DNA of 64,000 nt from the NCBI RefSeq assembly GCF_950023065.1, contig NC_088678.1:6314580-6378579 (forward strand), given 5' to 3'. The number at the start of each line of letters is the position of its first letter. Within the stretch, counting starts at the first letter, position 1. The stretch is from Planococcus citri. Taxonomy: Eukaryota; Arthropoda; Insecta; Hemiptera; Pseudococcidae. Both the position numbers and the translations under genes were made by a program. The notes under the pieces were generated by a model, which worked only from the letters and a program-made list of their open reading frames with translations, was not told where the DNA came from and searched no databases. Positions 9,868 through 21,263 of the stretch are shown here, piece by piece.

Positions 9868-10950
9868 TTACTCAACTCCATTCACATCATCGAATAAGCG
9901 AGGATTTTCCAAAATAACCTTTTTCCACATTTGAGTCGTCAAAACAGCAGGATGGGTTTTGATATGAGCTATAACATGTTTTTTCCATCTTTCAGCCCCA
10001 TATTTATCAGCCAGACATAACATACGGATAGGGTTTTCCATTTTCGACTCTTTCAATAATATGTCTTCACAAAGCAGCTTCATACTATCAACTTGATATT
10101 TCTCAGCTACAATGAGTAACTCTACCGCCATCGCTGCATTTGCCGAGGTCTTGCCTGTATACAAGCATTTTAAAAATTCGTCGAACACATCAGACCGCAC
10201 ATCTGAGATCTTCACCTTGTTGAGTAGATTTTCTCGCATGTTGTGTTTAAACATAGCCGCAAAAACAGGACTACGAGCTGCTAGGATACATTTATGAGCG
10301 CCGAATTTCTTACGTCCAATTGAGAATTTCACATCTATAAAATCTGGATTACGCAGAAAACGTTCTAAATTTTTTGACAAACTGTTATCAGAAATAGCAG
10401 ATTTTGCTCCTAGCCATCGCATTGATTCAGCATAGTAACTCTTCGAAGTAGCAAATTTAAGCTCGCAGAAAAGTCTCAACGTATCTTCAGGAAGGAACTT
10501 GGGGCTCGAATTCGGATCTAACAAAGTTTTTTTTTCAATAAAGTTTTCACCACCAGCGTCCCTATAATCTTTCGATACTACCGAAAATTCACGAACAAAT
10601 ACTTCGTTTCGCTCATTATCCAACAGAGCGAATTTTATTTTAATTACTAGGCCTACACAATCAGTATCAGGTTCCGGGACAAGAGTAGTTAGTAGTAATT
10701 TGAAATTAACATCATCTTCAGAAGTTGGCATCTTCCAGGTTAAAGTCCATTTATATTTGGGATGTGCAGCAGAGCTAAATGTTGGCGATACCAGATTGTT
10801 TCCTACTATACAATGATATTTTTCAAACTGTTTTATAGTCCATAGATACGAGGTATTTATCCAGTTGACATCCGTGATGCAGTGATCGTCCACGATTAAG
10901 GTGTTTTTTTTCTTCTGTGGCGATGCGGGGGATTGAGGTGACTGGCTCAT
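9868..10950 (-). CDS. MATH-BTB protein (SPOP/TDPOZ-like), gene 1
   Basis: A 360-residue single-exon frame starting MSQSPQSPASP. The MATH (TRAF-like) domain spans about residues 30-170 (TSYLWTIKQFEKYHC, KYKWTLTWK, DTLRLFCELKFA). The BTB/POZ domain spans about 200-305 (DVKFSIGRKKFGAHKCILAA, RSPVFAAMFKHNMRE, ALLIVAEKYQV-like helices) and is followed by a BACK-like C-terminal helical part ending FDDVNGVE. In the known family, MATH binds substrates and BTB dimerises and binds CUL3, making a ubiquitin-ligase adaptor; that role is inferred. It lacks the extra VRVRVPYTGR tail of genes 3-5 and is the most divergent of the five. A splice acceptor 52 bp upstream fits a 5'UTR intron. The ATG is the first in frame after that acceptor. 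Confidence 0.92.
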   Translation of the reverse strand: MSQSPQSPASPQKKKNTLIVDDHCITDVNWINTSYLWTIKQFEKYHCIVGNNLVSPTFSSAAHPKYKWTLTWKMPTSEDDVNFKLLLTTLVPEPDTDCVGLVIKIKFALLDNERNEVFVREFSVVSKDYRDAGGENFIEKKTLLDPNSSPKFLPEDTLRLFCELKFATSKSYYAESMRWLGAKSAISDNSLSKNLERFLRNPDFIDVKFSIGRKKFGAHKCILAARSPVFAAMFKHNMRENLLNKVKISDVRSDVFDEFLKCLYTGKTSANAAMAVELLIVAEKYQVDSMKLLCEDILLKESKMENPIRMLCLADKYGAERWKKHVIAHIKTHPAVLTTQMWKKVILENPRLFDDVNGVE

Positions 10951-11002
10951 CTTGATGGTAGAATGGATAAGTATACAGATGGTAAAGATATTTTTTCAAA
11001 TA
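10951..11002 (-). other. 5'UTR piece after a conserved splice acceptor, gene 1
   Basis: The minus strand reads TTGATTTACAG then TATTTGAAAAAATATC. The same acceptor plus TTTGAAAAAA-type word stands at the same place before all five MATH-BTB genes. The partner exon of gene 1 was not identified with confidence. Confidence 0.55.
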
Positions 11003-11129
11003 CTGTAAATCAAGAACAAGGTGCTGTATTTTAGAATTTTTAAAGATACTGGATGACATAGAATAACTCAATAATGCACATAATACCAATTAACATCGAA
11101 CAATTTCATGAAAAAAATTCAAAGATTGC

Positions 11130-11895
11130 TGCTTTTGGTAAAATTAGGTCCTATTGATAAAAATTTAAGCTGTTTGGCAATTTTCACACAAAAAATGTAT
11201 CTTTGGCAACTTTGACCAAAAAAAAGGTTATTTTTGACAATTTTGACAAAAAATTGTGTATACTTGGCAATTTTGACAAGAAACACGTATCTTTGAAAAT
11301 TTTGACCAAAAAAAAATGTATTTCTGGCAATTTTCACAAAAACAATGCATTTTTGACAATTTTGGCAAAAAACATGTATCTTTATCAATTTTGACCTAAA
11401 AAAGGTTATTTTCGGTAATTTTGACAGAAAACAATGGGTTTTTGGCAATTTTGGCCAAAAAATTGTATTTTTGACTATTGGCAATTTTGCCCAAGAAAAT
11501 AAATTTTTGCCAATTTTGACACTACACACACATACCTACCTTGACAATTTTGACCAAAAAATTGCATTTTTGTTGTTTGGCAATTTTGACAAAAAACACG
11601 TATCTTTGACAATTTTGACCAAAAAAAATGTACTTTCACCCATTTCGAAAAAAAAACATGTATCTTTGGCAATTTTGACAAAAAACATGTATCGTTGGCA
11701 ATTTTACGACCAAAAAAATGTATTTTTGGCTATTTTGACAAAAACAACGTGTTTTTGGCATTTTTGACCAAAAAAAATGTATTTTTGCCAATTTTGACCA
11801 AAAAAATGTATTCTAGGCAATTTTGACTGAAAAAATATATTTTTAGCAATTCTGATAAAAACAATGCATTTTTGGCAATTTTTACAAAAAAAAAT
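11130..11895 (+). repeat. tandem array, TTTTGGCAATTTTGAC words
   Basis: More than 20 units of about 30-35 bp: TTTGGCAATTTTGAC, an A-rich run, then TGTAT. Copies vary by small changes (ACATGTATC, AATGTATTT). It lies upstream of MATH-BTB gene 1, inside its likely 5'UTR intron. The array is broken by the MITE at 11896 and resumes at 12367. Confidence 0.85.
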
Positions 11896-12366
11896 CAGGG
11901 CTTGCAAACCGAATAAATATCACTCTCGGTTTTGGTTTCAGTTTCATGTTTTTTGAAAAAGTAAAGGTTTCGGTTTCGGTTTCGGTTTCGGTTTTGGTTT
12001 TGGTTTCAGTTTTTCCTTCTTTTTTTTCATTTTTTAGAGGGAAGAAGGCCAAGCAAGAATAAGGTGATCATTTTTTCAAATACTTTGTGTATGTAATGTA
12101 ACTAGAAAGTGGCACTTTGGCAGTGCCAAATTTGTCAACTTTTTTAGTTTTTACCTTTATCATCAGTTTTCTGAAAAATTTCAAAACCAATTCAGTTTTC
12201 AATTGGTTAAGGTTCGGGTTTTGGACTTTGAATTTGAGAAATAACTCTCCCGGTTTTGATTTCGGTTTTGTTGAGGGGAAATAACGCTACTGGTTTTGGT
12301 TTTGAGTAATTTCAATTGGTTTTTGGGGGCATTGGTTTCTGTTTTGGTTTCAGTTTGCAAACCCTG
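11896..12366. mobile_element. hAT-like MITE with TTTCGGT/ACCGAAA subterminal words, 471 bp
   Basis: Inverted ends are CAGGGCTTGCAAACCGAA and TTCAGTTTGCAAACCCTG. The flanks are AAAAAAAT at left and AAAAAATG at right. They are similar but not a clean 8 bp duplication, which is hard to judge inside an A-run. The interior is rich in GGTTTCGGTTTCGGTTT and GGTTTTGGTTT words. It sits inside, and interrupts, the TTTTGAC-word array. No transposase is present. Confidence 0.65.
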
Positions 12367-12470
12367 AAAAAATGTATTTTTGCCAATAATTTTGATCAAA
12401 AAACAGGATTTTTTGACAATCTTGTTCTGAAAAAGTATGATTTTGGCAATTTGGCAAATCAACAATCAGA
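12367..12470 (+). repeat. right remainder of the TTTTGGCAA array
   Basis: TGTATTTTTGCCAA, TTTTGATCAAAAAACAGG and TTTTGGCAATTTGGC resume the array cut by the MITE at 11896-12366. Confidence 0.7.
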
Positions 12471-12596
12471 TGACGTGAAATTTAATTTCTTCAATTTCCT
12501 TGTTTTTTGTAATCACTTGCTTAAATAACATAAATGTTTAAAATTCAAATTGACAGGTAACCTTATATATCTGCTTTATATGGTGTTTTGAAAATA

Positions 12597-13689
12597 AGGT
12601 AGAGTGGGGTAATTACAAAATTGTTACCTCGTGCAAAAAAATATCAATTTTCTGGTTGTGCTAACTAGGGTGTGTTGAAGCAACAACCTTTAACGACATA
12701 TTCACCTGGTCACAACTCACGGGGTTCAACTTGTTGCTCCGTAGCAAACACTTTTATCAAAGCATGTTGAAACCACTCATAAGTAAAGTTGGAGGTGTTT
12801 TAAAAAAAAATGCATGTAAAATAGAAAAAATTGTCGATTTATCTGGAATTTTTATGATTTAGGCTCATGAAGGATTGAAGTTTAAGATAACTTGAGATAT
12901 CGCAATTTGAATTTTTTTTTATTTTGGCTGTAAATTGCATTTTTGTAATTACTCCAGGAAAAATTCGACTTGGGGTGATTGCAAAAACAATTTTTTTTTC
13001 ATTTTTGCACTCATCACAAATATTTGTTAATGGTTTGAAATTACAAAAAAATAAACTTCCACAGTCACATGATGAGTTACACGTTAGAGAAGTGATTAAC
13101 AGTTTTACAGTTTTACTGAATTTTAAAATTATTGCTCCTTTTTAATGTTTTGCTAATATATTTGACAAAAAATGTATTTCTATGGCATGTTTTTTACATA
13201 AAAAACATCAGAAATGATCAATATTTGATTTTTTGTTCATTTTAGCGAGTTTAAAAAAAAAAAATATCAGAAATGATCAATAGTTGATTTTTTGTTCATT
13301 TTATAGAGTTACAAAAAAAAATTTCAACATTTTTTCGCTCACCTAAATTTTTTTTTGGGAAGTGGAAAAGTTATCAAATTTTTTACCAAATCAAGACCAC
13401 GAAAACATCGAAAGTTAGCAAATAACACATAGAATACATGAAGTGTGTTGAAAAACTTGAAAATTCAAAAAAATGAAAAAATACATATCACCCACATAAA
13501 ATTTTAAAATTGCAATTTTCTCTACAATTTGTGGACCAAATTGTACCAAAATTTTACCATTGATAGAGAACCCCCTGAAGTACATATAATCGGTACAAAT
13601 TTCAGCTTCATCCGTGCAAAAGTCTTCTCACAGCGCCCTCTCAAAGTGTCACTAATCAAATGGTGATTTGCAATTACCCCACTCTACCT
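12597..13689. mobile_element. TA-duplicating MITE (Tc1/mariner-type), 1093 bp
   Basis: Inverted ends: AGGTAGAGTGGGGTAATT at left and AATTACCCCACTCTACCT at right, flanked by TA on both sides (12595-12596 and 13690-13691). TA duplication is the hallmark of Tc1/mariner/pogo-type integration. No transposase frame remains. The interior is AT-rich and also carries two copies of CAGAAATGATCAATA(G/T)TTGA near 13208 and 13268. Confidence 0.8.
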
Positions 13690-13691
13690 TA

Positions 13692-15530
13692 CTGAAAATG
13701 AGATGAGTCTTTTTGTGTACATATAAAATCAAATTTTTTACAAGAAAGATCCTCACTTTATTTTTATTAGGTATCATAAATCAAAGTCTAAGTATCTGAA
13801 CATCAATTTAAAAAAAAATGAAAATAAGTTACATGTCTTCGCTTTAAAATGTAAAATGATACATCTACATCTCAGTTACTTTTGAAGAAGCTAAAAATGT
13901 AGGTACAAAGAATCTGAACACAAACACAATACCTTATACCATTTTGTCCAAAGCTAAAATTTTCTGCCCATTTTCACTTTAGGTATTTGATACCTAGAAA
14001 GGGACAACATTTTTCACATTAGGCCTACTTTTTGATGAATGAAACATGTTGTAAAAGTATCTACCTATAAGATATATTTTTATTTTGGTACTCAATGCAG
14101 TAGGTACTCAAAAAAGTAGCTAAAACTTTCTGGAAGATGACCAAAACATATTTGATATAAAATATGTACAAATCCCAATCCCAAATGGTACTGTGAACTC
14201 GAATTATTTTTCAATTATTAACTATGTTTTCAAGTTGGTTTTAAAAGTGGCAGCTATACTTTCATCAATGTACACCAAAATATATAGTACAAAAAACAAT
14301 GACCCATGATCTAATTTGACATGAAGTTGTCCAAATATCAGCACATCTTTAGAATTTATTCGTGAAATATATCTCTATTTAACTGAGTTAATATAGAAAA
14401 TTACATGCAATATAGGAAAACCACTCACCAGTTCAATTAATTGCACACAACAAATGTGAAAGGAATAGATAGCCTATAGTTGGAAATTCATTCAACACCC
14501 AGCATCACAATATTCTAATAAATAATCCGATTAATTTGAATATTAAATGTTACAGTAGAAAAAAGTGTGAGGCTGTTATCAAGCTATTATCATCACTAGG
14601 CTATCATAAAACTACAACATGAACTACATAGTATACTAAGGGTTGGTCCTCTGGTGGTGTATGGTGAAACTAATTTCATCTCACAATCACTAATCAGCTG
14701 CTAGAGTTGGTCTGCTGGAACACAACTACCACAAGGTTATAGGGTGAAACTTGATAGAGGGTGGTAAGGCAGACTTACACTATCCGAGTACCAATGTAGG
14801 TATAGCATACCTATTGTGAGATTTCAGTCAAGATATTTTAACAACATAGCAGATTTTCTATGACAGAATGAATTTTTCTCAATCTGTAGGTATTTCTTTG
14901 ATCCAAAATGAAAAACTGCAAGTACTGTGTACCTATATGAGATTGTGCACCTTTTTTTACTTGCTAAATTTTGTGAAATGTTAGAAAAATGTCATCTGGT
15001 GATCTGGAAGGGAAATTGATTTCCAACAAAAAAATTATGATCCCTTTTAACCATCTTCAATAATGTTAACACTAATTAAAAAATTAGAAAAAATTCTATG
15101 TCTATGAATTGAATGTAAAAATGTTTGTAATGTTGGCACCCTTTTCTGTCCTGCAAAAAATTACTTCCCATCATCATTTTAAAAAAATCAATGTGAACAA
15201 AGGAATCTGAAGTGATCAAATTTTATTACCTATTATTGAAATGAACTGATCAAATTGAATTAGAAGCATAGGTAAGTGTAAATGTATAAAACATTAGATA
15301 TGCAGTATAGAGTAAAAATTTAACTTGAGGCAAGGTATCTAAAAAGGTATCTACACAAAATAATTACATTAACCAACAATGGGTAACATCTCAACACCAA
15401 ACTTGGACAAAACCATTATTCCCAACAATTTTTGACAGAGTGAATGCTCAAGTTTTATAAATTTGAGATAAGAAATTTGATTCGACCAAATTGGGGGGGG
15501 GGCGTCATTTGTGATAAAATGAGGCAGTAG
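13692..15530. other. gene-free AT-rich stretch
   Basis: No coding region supported. A minus-strand AACTG-GTGAGT donor-like site at about 14429 could end the unidentified first exon of MATH-BTB gene 1, but its sequence does not match the donors of genes 2-5. A nine-G run lies near 15490. Confidence 0.3.
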
Positions 15531-15534
15531 GGAG

Positions 15535-15940
15535 GTACATTGGAGTCTCGATAACTTGAAGCTGAAGGGAGAAGGAGTTGACTTCGAATTATCAGAGTTC
15601 GAGTTATAGAGGTTAATTTTGGTATATTTTGAGTTAGCAAAGTTTTGAATTAGATAAGGTAAGTGTTTTTTTTTACTAGAATGAAATGGAAACACGTAGT
15701 GGTCGAAGAGATTATAGTATGGATTATGGAATGAGATTGTACAATAGGTAAAAGGTACCATTGAAGATAACCACTATATGTGAATGTGAAAGAGTTATGT
15801 ATCAATCAGATTCAAATTTACAAGTGTTTTCAACTAGAAATTCGAGTTATAGAGGCAAAACGTTGGCAACGTTCGACTTACAGAGGTTTTTTCTTGTCTT
15901 TTTCCAAAATTTTACTTCGAGTTATCGGAGGTTTTGGAAG
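15535..15940. mobile_element. possible small MITE with TCGATAACTTGAAG-type ends
   Basis: The left part has GTCTCGATAACTTGAAG (about 15545) and the right part has ACTTCGAGTTATCGGAGG (about 15912), an imperfect inverted pair. Extra internal copies read TTCGAATTATCAGAGTTCGA and TTCGAGTTATAGAGG. The exact ends and target duplication are not clear. Its right end overlaps the stop region of MATH-BTB gene 2. Confidence 0.4.
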
Positions 15941-17040
15941 TTGAACAGTAAAAAAATGAAAACCACAACATAAAACAATGCAATAAATAGCAAACAAAAA
16001 AATTCATCATCTGGATCTGGCTCTACAACTACACTTTTCACATAATCAAATAAGTGAGGACGAGCCAAAATCTCACATTTCCATCTTTGAGTTGTCATGA
16101 TTGAAGGGTGGATCTTGATATAGAATGCAACTTGTTTTTTCAATTCTTTTGCCCGAAATTTATCAGCCAGTATCAAAAAAGAGATCACATTCTCTACTGA
16201 TAAATCCTTAGCCAGATCCTCCCACAATATTGGTTCACAAACTGCTTTCAGACCATCAACACCATATTTATCAGCTGCAATGAATAAATTTCGCGCCATT
16301 TCTGCATCTTTTGTTGAGATCTTCTCTGTATAAAAGTACTTTAAAAAGTTTGCAAATGTTTTACGACTGATGTCAGAGATATTTACTGTGCTGTGTTTGT
16401 TTTCTCGCATGTCTTGTTTGAACATGGTGGCAAAAACAGGACTTTGAGCTGCTAAAACACGTTTATGAGCATCGAAACTCTTGCCATCCACTGAAAATGT
16501 AACATCTGCAAAACCTCGACCCTGTAATTGCACGGTTTCAGTAGTTGCACTATTTTTTGGAGCGAATTTCAATTCGAAGAAAATCTTCAATGTGTCGTCG
16601 ATGAATAATTTCTCGCTAGGATTAGGGTATAGTAATTTTTTCTTCGAAGTGTATTTCGAATATGCCCAAATGTCCGCCTTATTGTGAGAGTTGAACACTT
16701 TGGAGAATTTTAAAACATTGTCTTCCTTGTGCTCAGCATCCAATAGAGAAAATTTTACTTCAGCTAGTACATCAGCAGTGGTGGTGGTAAGGAGAGACAA
16801 ATGTACTCCGAAATAATCATTGAGTTCAGGCTTCGATGACCACTTGATATACCATTGCAAATTCCACTTGTATTCGGGATGTGTGTAATCTTTGAATACA
16901 GACGAAGTAAACATATTTTTTTCTACTTTACGATGGAATTGTTTGAAATTTTTAATGGTCCACAAGTGAGAGATACTATGATCATCTGCAACTAAGGCTC
17001 TTGTGGTTGAATCCAATGTAGAGGCACTTGGCTGGCTCAT
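15922..17040 (-). CDS. MATH-BTB protein with hydrophobic C-terminal tail, gene 2
   Basis: A 372-residue single-exon frame from MSQPSASTLDS. MATH spans about residues 22-162 (ISHLWTIKNFKQFH, EYKWNLQWYIKW, DTLKIFFELKFAPKN). BTB spans about 172-280 (FADVTFSVDGKSFDAHKRVL, QSPVFATMFKQDMRENKHS), then a BACK-like segment (VENVISFLILADKFRAKEL, HPSIMTTQRWK, HPHLFD-like RPHLFD). The body is closest to genes 3-5. After residue 335 it diverges: EPDPDDE, then a run of about 21 hydrophobic residues at 347-367 (FFCLLFIALFYVVVFIFLLF). That tail is encoded by DNA overlapping a possible MITE end, so it looks acquired. It could act as a tail anchor or simply be a fortuitous extension. The general CUL3-adaptor role is inferred from the family. 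Confidence 0.9.
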   Translation of the reverse strand: MSQPSASTLDSTTRALVADDHSISHLWTIKNFKQFHRKVEKNMFTSSVFKDYTHPEYKWNLQWYIKWSSKPELNDYFGVHLSLLTTTTADVLAEVKFSLLDAEHKEDNVLKFSKVFNSHNKADIWAYSKYTSKKKLLYPNPSEKLFIDDTLKIFFELKFAPKNSATTETVQLQGRGFADVTFSVDGKSFDAHKRVLAAQSPVFATMFKQDMRENKHSTVNISDISRKTFANFLKYFYTEKISTKDAEMARNLFIAADKYGVDGLKAVCEPILWEDLAKDLSVENVISFLILADKFRAKELKKQVAFYIKIHPSIMTTQRWKCEILARPHLFDYVKSVVVEPDPDDEFFCLLFIALFYVVVFIFLLFNFQNLR

Positions 17041-17084
17041 CTTGGTGGTGAGGTTAGCAGGTCAAATTTTTGTTTTTTCAAACG
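17041..17084 (-). other. 5'UTR piece after a conserved splice acceptor, gene 2
   Basis: The minus strand reads CATTTTACAG then CGTTTGAAAAAACA, followed 44 bp later by CCACCAAG-ATGAGCCAG. It matches the acceptor context of genes 3-5. The likely partner donor is at 18949. Confidence 0.65.
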
Positions 17085-17369
17085 CTGTAAAATGAGAAAA
17101 TAAAGCAAATAACGGTGTAAGTTGAATTTTCAATAACATTATACCTACACTAGATGCACTATACTACACAATAATCCAGGCAGTGAAAATAAAATTGGAC
17201 AACCTTGTGTCAAATCAAAGGACACATAAGTCTTCAATGGTATTTCAGTTTTCAATTGAAGAAGCAAAAATGAGCCTTTTGACCTTATCTGTAATAAAGG
17301 AATCTTTTTGTTCCATGCTCATAAGGTTCTGTGGTTTTTGTGTCAAATTCTTCATTAGCCAAAAAGAGT

Positions 17370-18260
17370 CAACTGTCAATGTTTTTGTAAAGCTGTCAAA
17401 AAAGTGATTTTCCCAAAAAAATGTCAACTGCATCAATTTTTTGAAAACAAAATGTAAAAAAGTCAATTTTTTGAAGAAAAAATGTCACAAAAGTCAACCT
17501 TTTGAAAATAAAACGTCAAAAAGTCAACCTTTTGAAAATAAAATGTCAGAAAAGTCAATTTTTTGAAGAAAGAAAGGTCAAAACAGTCAATTTATTAAAT
17601 AAAATGTCAAAAGGTCAATTATTTTGAAATGTCAAAAAGTCATTTTTTTAAAAAAAATGTCAAAAAGGCCATTTTTCATTTAAAAATGTAAAAAAGTCTA
17701 TTTTATTTTTAAAAAGTCAATTTTTTGAGTAAATGTCAAAAATGTCAATTTTTTTGAAAAGAAGTCAAAAAGTCAGTTTTTTAAAAAATGTCATATGGTC
17801 GATTATTGCAATGTCAAGAAAGTCAATTTTTTAAAAAATACCAAAAAAGTCAAATTTTTTAAAAATGTTTAAAAAAGTAAATTTTTGAAAAAATGTCAAG
17901 TTCAATTTTTTTTAAAACTGTTTAAAAAAGTCATTTTTTAAACAAAATGTCAACAGTCAATCTTTAAAAAAAATGTCAACAACGTCAACTTTTTGAAAAA
18001 AATGTCAAAAAAGTCAATTTTTTTAAAAAATAAAATGTCAAATGATCAATTTTTTGGAAAAACGTCGAAAAAAGTCGATTTTTTGAGAGAGAAAAATGTC
18101 AAAAGATCAATTTTTTAAAGAAAATATCAATAAATAAATTGTCAAAAAAGTCAATTTTTTAAAAATGTCAAAAAAGTCAATTCTTTAAAAAAATGTCAAA
18201 AAACGCCAATTTTCGGCAAAATGGTCAAGAAAAGTCAATTTTTGACAAAACCATCAGGAA
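17370..18260 (+). repeat. tandem array, AAAAAGTCAATTTTTT words
   Basis: About 25-30 degenerate units of roughly 30-36 bp: AATGTCAAAAAAGTCAATTTTTTGAAAA. It lies in the inferred 5'UTR intron of MATH-BTB gene 2, a position comparable to the 34010-34520 repeat before gene 3 and the 11130-11895 array before gene 1. Confidence 0.85.
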
Positions 18261-18949
18261 GTGGTTTTTTGATAAAACAGTAAAATGATTGTAACTTTTT
18301 CCAAAATTGCTAAGAAATTTGTGCTTTCTGCCAAAGCGTCCAAAAATTACTGATTTTTACCTCGCCTGCCTAAAAAATCATTCTCTTGTTTCAAAGTTTG
18401 CCGAACCAGTCTTCTGTTTTTTACAAAATTACTTAAAAGCTTTATTTTGCATGTCAAATTTCATTCCACCCACCCCCCCCCCTTCTGAAATGCATTAATT
18501 TTTTTCGGTTTTTATGGAAATTTTTCGATATTTTTGAAATTTTTAAAGGAGGCGCAAAAACCCTGCCAACGAGTATTTTTTGACATTTTTTTTTAGGAGC
18601 GATGCTTCAACCGGCAAATGGTTTAATTATTCATTTTTTATTATTTTTAACGATGAGAACGCACCTCAAACTTCAAAAGAAGTTGAATGCTCTATATTTT
18701 GAAAAAATCTAAAACCAAAAGAAATGAACATCACAGAGAACTATGTTTTGCGTTATATATTCTTCATCTTTTAATGTTCTTCATTTTGGCATTCATAATA
18801 CCTACATATGAAAAAAATACACCTAATAGAAAAATTATATAATACCATCGTGAAATTTGGATTTGACTTGATAAGGAATTGTCCACTCATAAAAGCACAC
18901 CTTTGGAATTAATTAATGAAATACGTATAAATGAATTTAATCAACTTAC

Positions 18950-19150
18950 CGATTCACTTCAAGGAACAAAAACAAACGCATTGCATTAGTCATCGAATAA
19001 GATATAAGAAATCAATAAAATTGCAGGAGGCGGCTCCATGAAAAGAAACAGCTGATTATCAAAATCAAAACAACCGCCGGTAGAAAAAGAAGTAAAAGGG
19101 TGGCCGCTTCGATCTCTAGCGGCAAAGACTTAAACTACAGTTGGTAAGGT
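18950..19150 (-). other. candidate non-coding first exon of gene 2
   Basis: The minus strand ends CCTTGAAGTGAATCG then GTAAGTTGATTAAATTCAT. This matches the donor region before genes 3-5 (GAAGCGAATCG, GTAAGTG). Further upstream (19090-19260) are inverted matches to the promoter-side DNA of genes 3-5, including GTCCGTAACAGAACC-type sequence. The exon start is not determined; the coordinate is approximate. Confidence 0.5.
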
Positions 19151-19329
19151 ACCTCTACCAACCTACAGAGTCAGCGCATGGTTTTTGGAATACTGGGTTC
19201 GGGTTCTGTTACGGACTGCGTTTATTCGTTTGATGTGATTTGGTTTGGTTTGTGATTCATCAAACCAAAATCTGGGTTTCAAATTCGAATTATGTAAAAA
19301 AAAAGGAAAAAACTTGAAAATTGAAACGC

Positions 19330-20060
19330 GAAAAAAGGAAAAACTTCACAATGTTATAGATTGACAATTTCGACCAATTATAAGGGAGGAATCCAAATAG
19401 AAATGAATATGACCAATCTAAATTGAAAAAACCTGCAAAAATACATTACCAGTCAAAATTTTAGGCACTAAACCGCATTTTTCGATTCTCAGTGAATTTT
19501 TAAAAATCAAACTTGGGTCAAAAATGAAGAAAAATTAAAATTTCACCAAATTAGCATAGAAAGGTGGAATTTGATATGTACTTACTTCATTTTTAACCAC
19601 ACGAATCGATTGGACACAGCTTCGTACCATTTTAGGAAGCCCTGCAGCCTCCAATAAATTTTTAAAAGTTGAAATTTTCCCAAATGAAGTTGAAAATTTT
19701 GAAACATTCTTCAAGGCCTACCTTATACCCTAATTTTAACACGTTGAGTCGATTTTTTGGAAATCTGGAATTTCTAAAATATGGCTGGAGGCTCCAAAAT
19801 GGCTTGAAACCGCCTTCAATCGACTCAGCATGACGAAATCACGGTAGAAAGTTAATTTCAACTTTCTAAATTCATCGGATAAAATTTGTGTAAAAAAATT
19901 ACACTTTCAAGAATCTGCTAGAGGCTCCAGAACTGTTCAAAACGGATCAAACGTGTTCCCAATCGATTTGGACGGAGGGGTGTAACAAACCGAAGGGTAG
20001 AAGGTCAATATTCTGCATTTTAAATCGAAGGTATCAACTTGGGAAGGGTGGGGGGGGGTC
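19330..20060. repeat. degenerate fragment of the CTGGAGGCTCCAG palindromic element family
   Basis: Contains family words in decayed form: GTCAAAATTTTAGGCACTAA, TTTTTCGATTCTCAGTGAAT, and GCCTCCAATAAATTTTT, in the order seen in the intact copy at 26934-28956. No intact ends. Confidence 0.55.
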
Positions 20061-21263
20061 AACATTTTATTTTCTTTTACATTCAGTCGCCAAAATAATT
20101 AACACTTTACGTAGGTAACTAAAAGTTCAATGGGCTCAAAATTTTTCGGACACCCGGTACCGATACCGACACATCGCGAAAAACCCCTAACTCGTTCGAA
20201 CCATTATACACGTTCAACTACTACGTATTATCCTAACCAACGAAACAATCAGTCCATCACATTAAAAAATATATTCCATCTCTGTGACTCGAAAAACTTT
20301 TAAAAATCTCATTTTCCTTATTTACATTACAAAATTTAACCCTAACATCTCGATCTCGCTCGCTAAAAAAAAAAGGAACCCAGCCTAATAAAACCGCCGC
20401 TGTAAGCGGTTCGAAACTTCAAACATTAAAACACAAATGCCAATTAGCCTACCTACATGATCCTGAGAAGGCATAGAAGAGTTTCTAATTCACACCTTTG
20501 AAAATTATCTCTTCGAATCGAATTCGTCATTATCGTTCAGTGAGGTAGTTACACGAGAAGAAGGAGGAGGAGGAGGAAAAGAACAGAGGAGTAGAACGAA
20601 AAGGAAACCATTATTTATAAGAGTACACATTTTCATTGTTCAAATTACAAGGTAGCTTGGTAGGTAGGTATACAAGGTAGGTAAAATATTTCATCACAGA
20701 AATTTAACATAGGAACACATACTATTTTCATGTCAATTTCTCGGCTATTCGGAGCTTTTTTACTAACGCTATTTTGGTCGGAAACAACATTTTTCTTTTT
20801 TTCTTTAAAAAAAAACAATAAGGTAGCAGAGTGAAAGGCGTACCCGATTTTTGAAAACGAACAAAAAAATTAGTTACTCAATTTCTCGTACCAAAAAGCG
20901 ACAAGAAAATCGTAATAACGTAGATGATACATAATAAAAATTAAAAAACAAAAACAAAAAAACAACTTACCTAAACAATAAGAAAACATGACGGGGGTAA
21001 AGGGGGGTAAGGGGGTATGATTTTTTCGTAACATTAAAGACTAAAAATAGTACGATTTTTTCTTCTTCGAAAAAACAAAAAAAAATCCTTTCCTTATTTA
21101 CGTAGAATGTAACGACGAACCTTACGATGATATGACTAGAAAAGTTAACACATTAACTAACCGATTTAAAAAAGAAAAAAAAAAATATTTAAAAAAAACA
21201 TATAGAGAAAAAAAAGAACGACGATTTAAAAGTAGGTACGTAAAACATGCATTAAAACGTATA
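20061..21263 (-). other. likely 3'UTR and downstream flank of the three-exon gene
   Basis: Lies directly after the stop codon at 21264 on the minus strand. It is A/T-run rich with GTAGGTAGGTA words and has no coding potential that I can see. The true cleavage site was not identified. Confidence 0.35.

Noticed and set aside
14423..14480. Possible first exon of MATH-BTB gene 1 with donor AACTG/GTGAGT
   Set aside because: The donor context does not match the conserved TGAATCG/GTAAGT of genes 2-5, so I could not support it.
20540..20556. TGAGGTAGTTACACG resembles the start of let-7 microRNA
   Set aside because: Only about 10 bases match and the rest of the mature let-7 sequence and a hairpin partner are absent; GAGGTAG-like words are frequent here.
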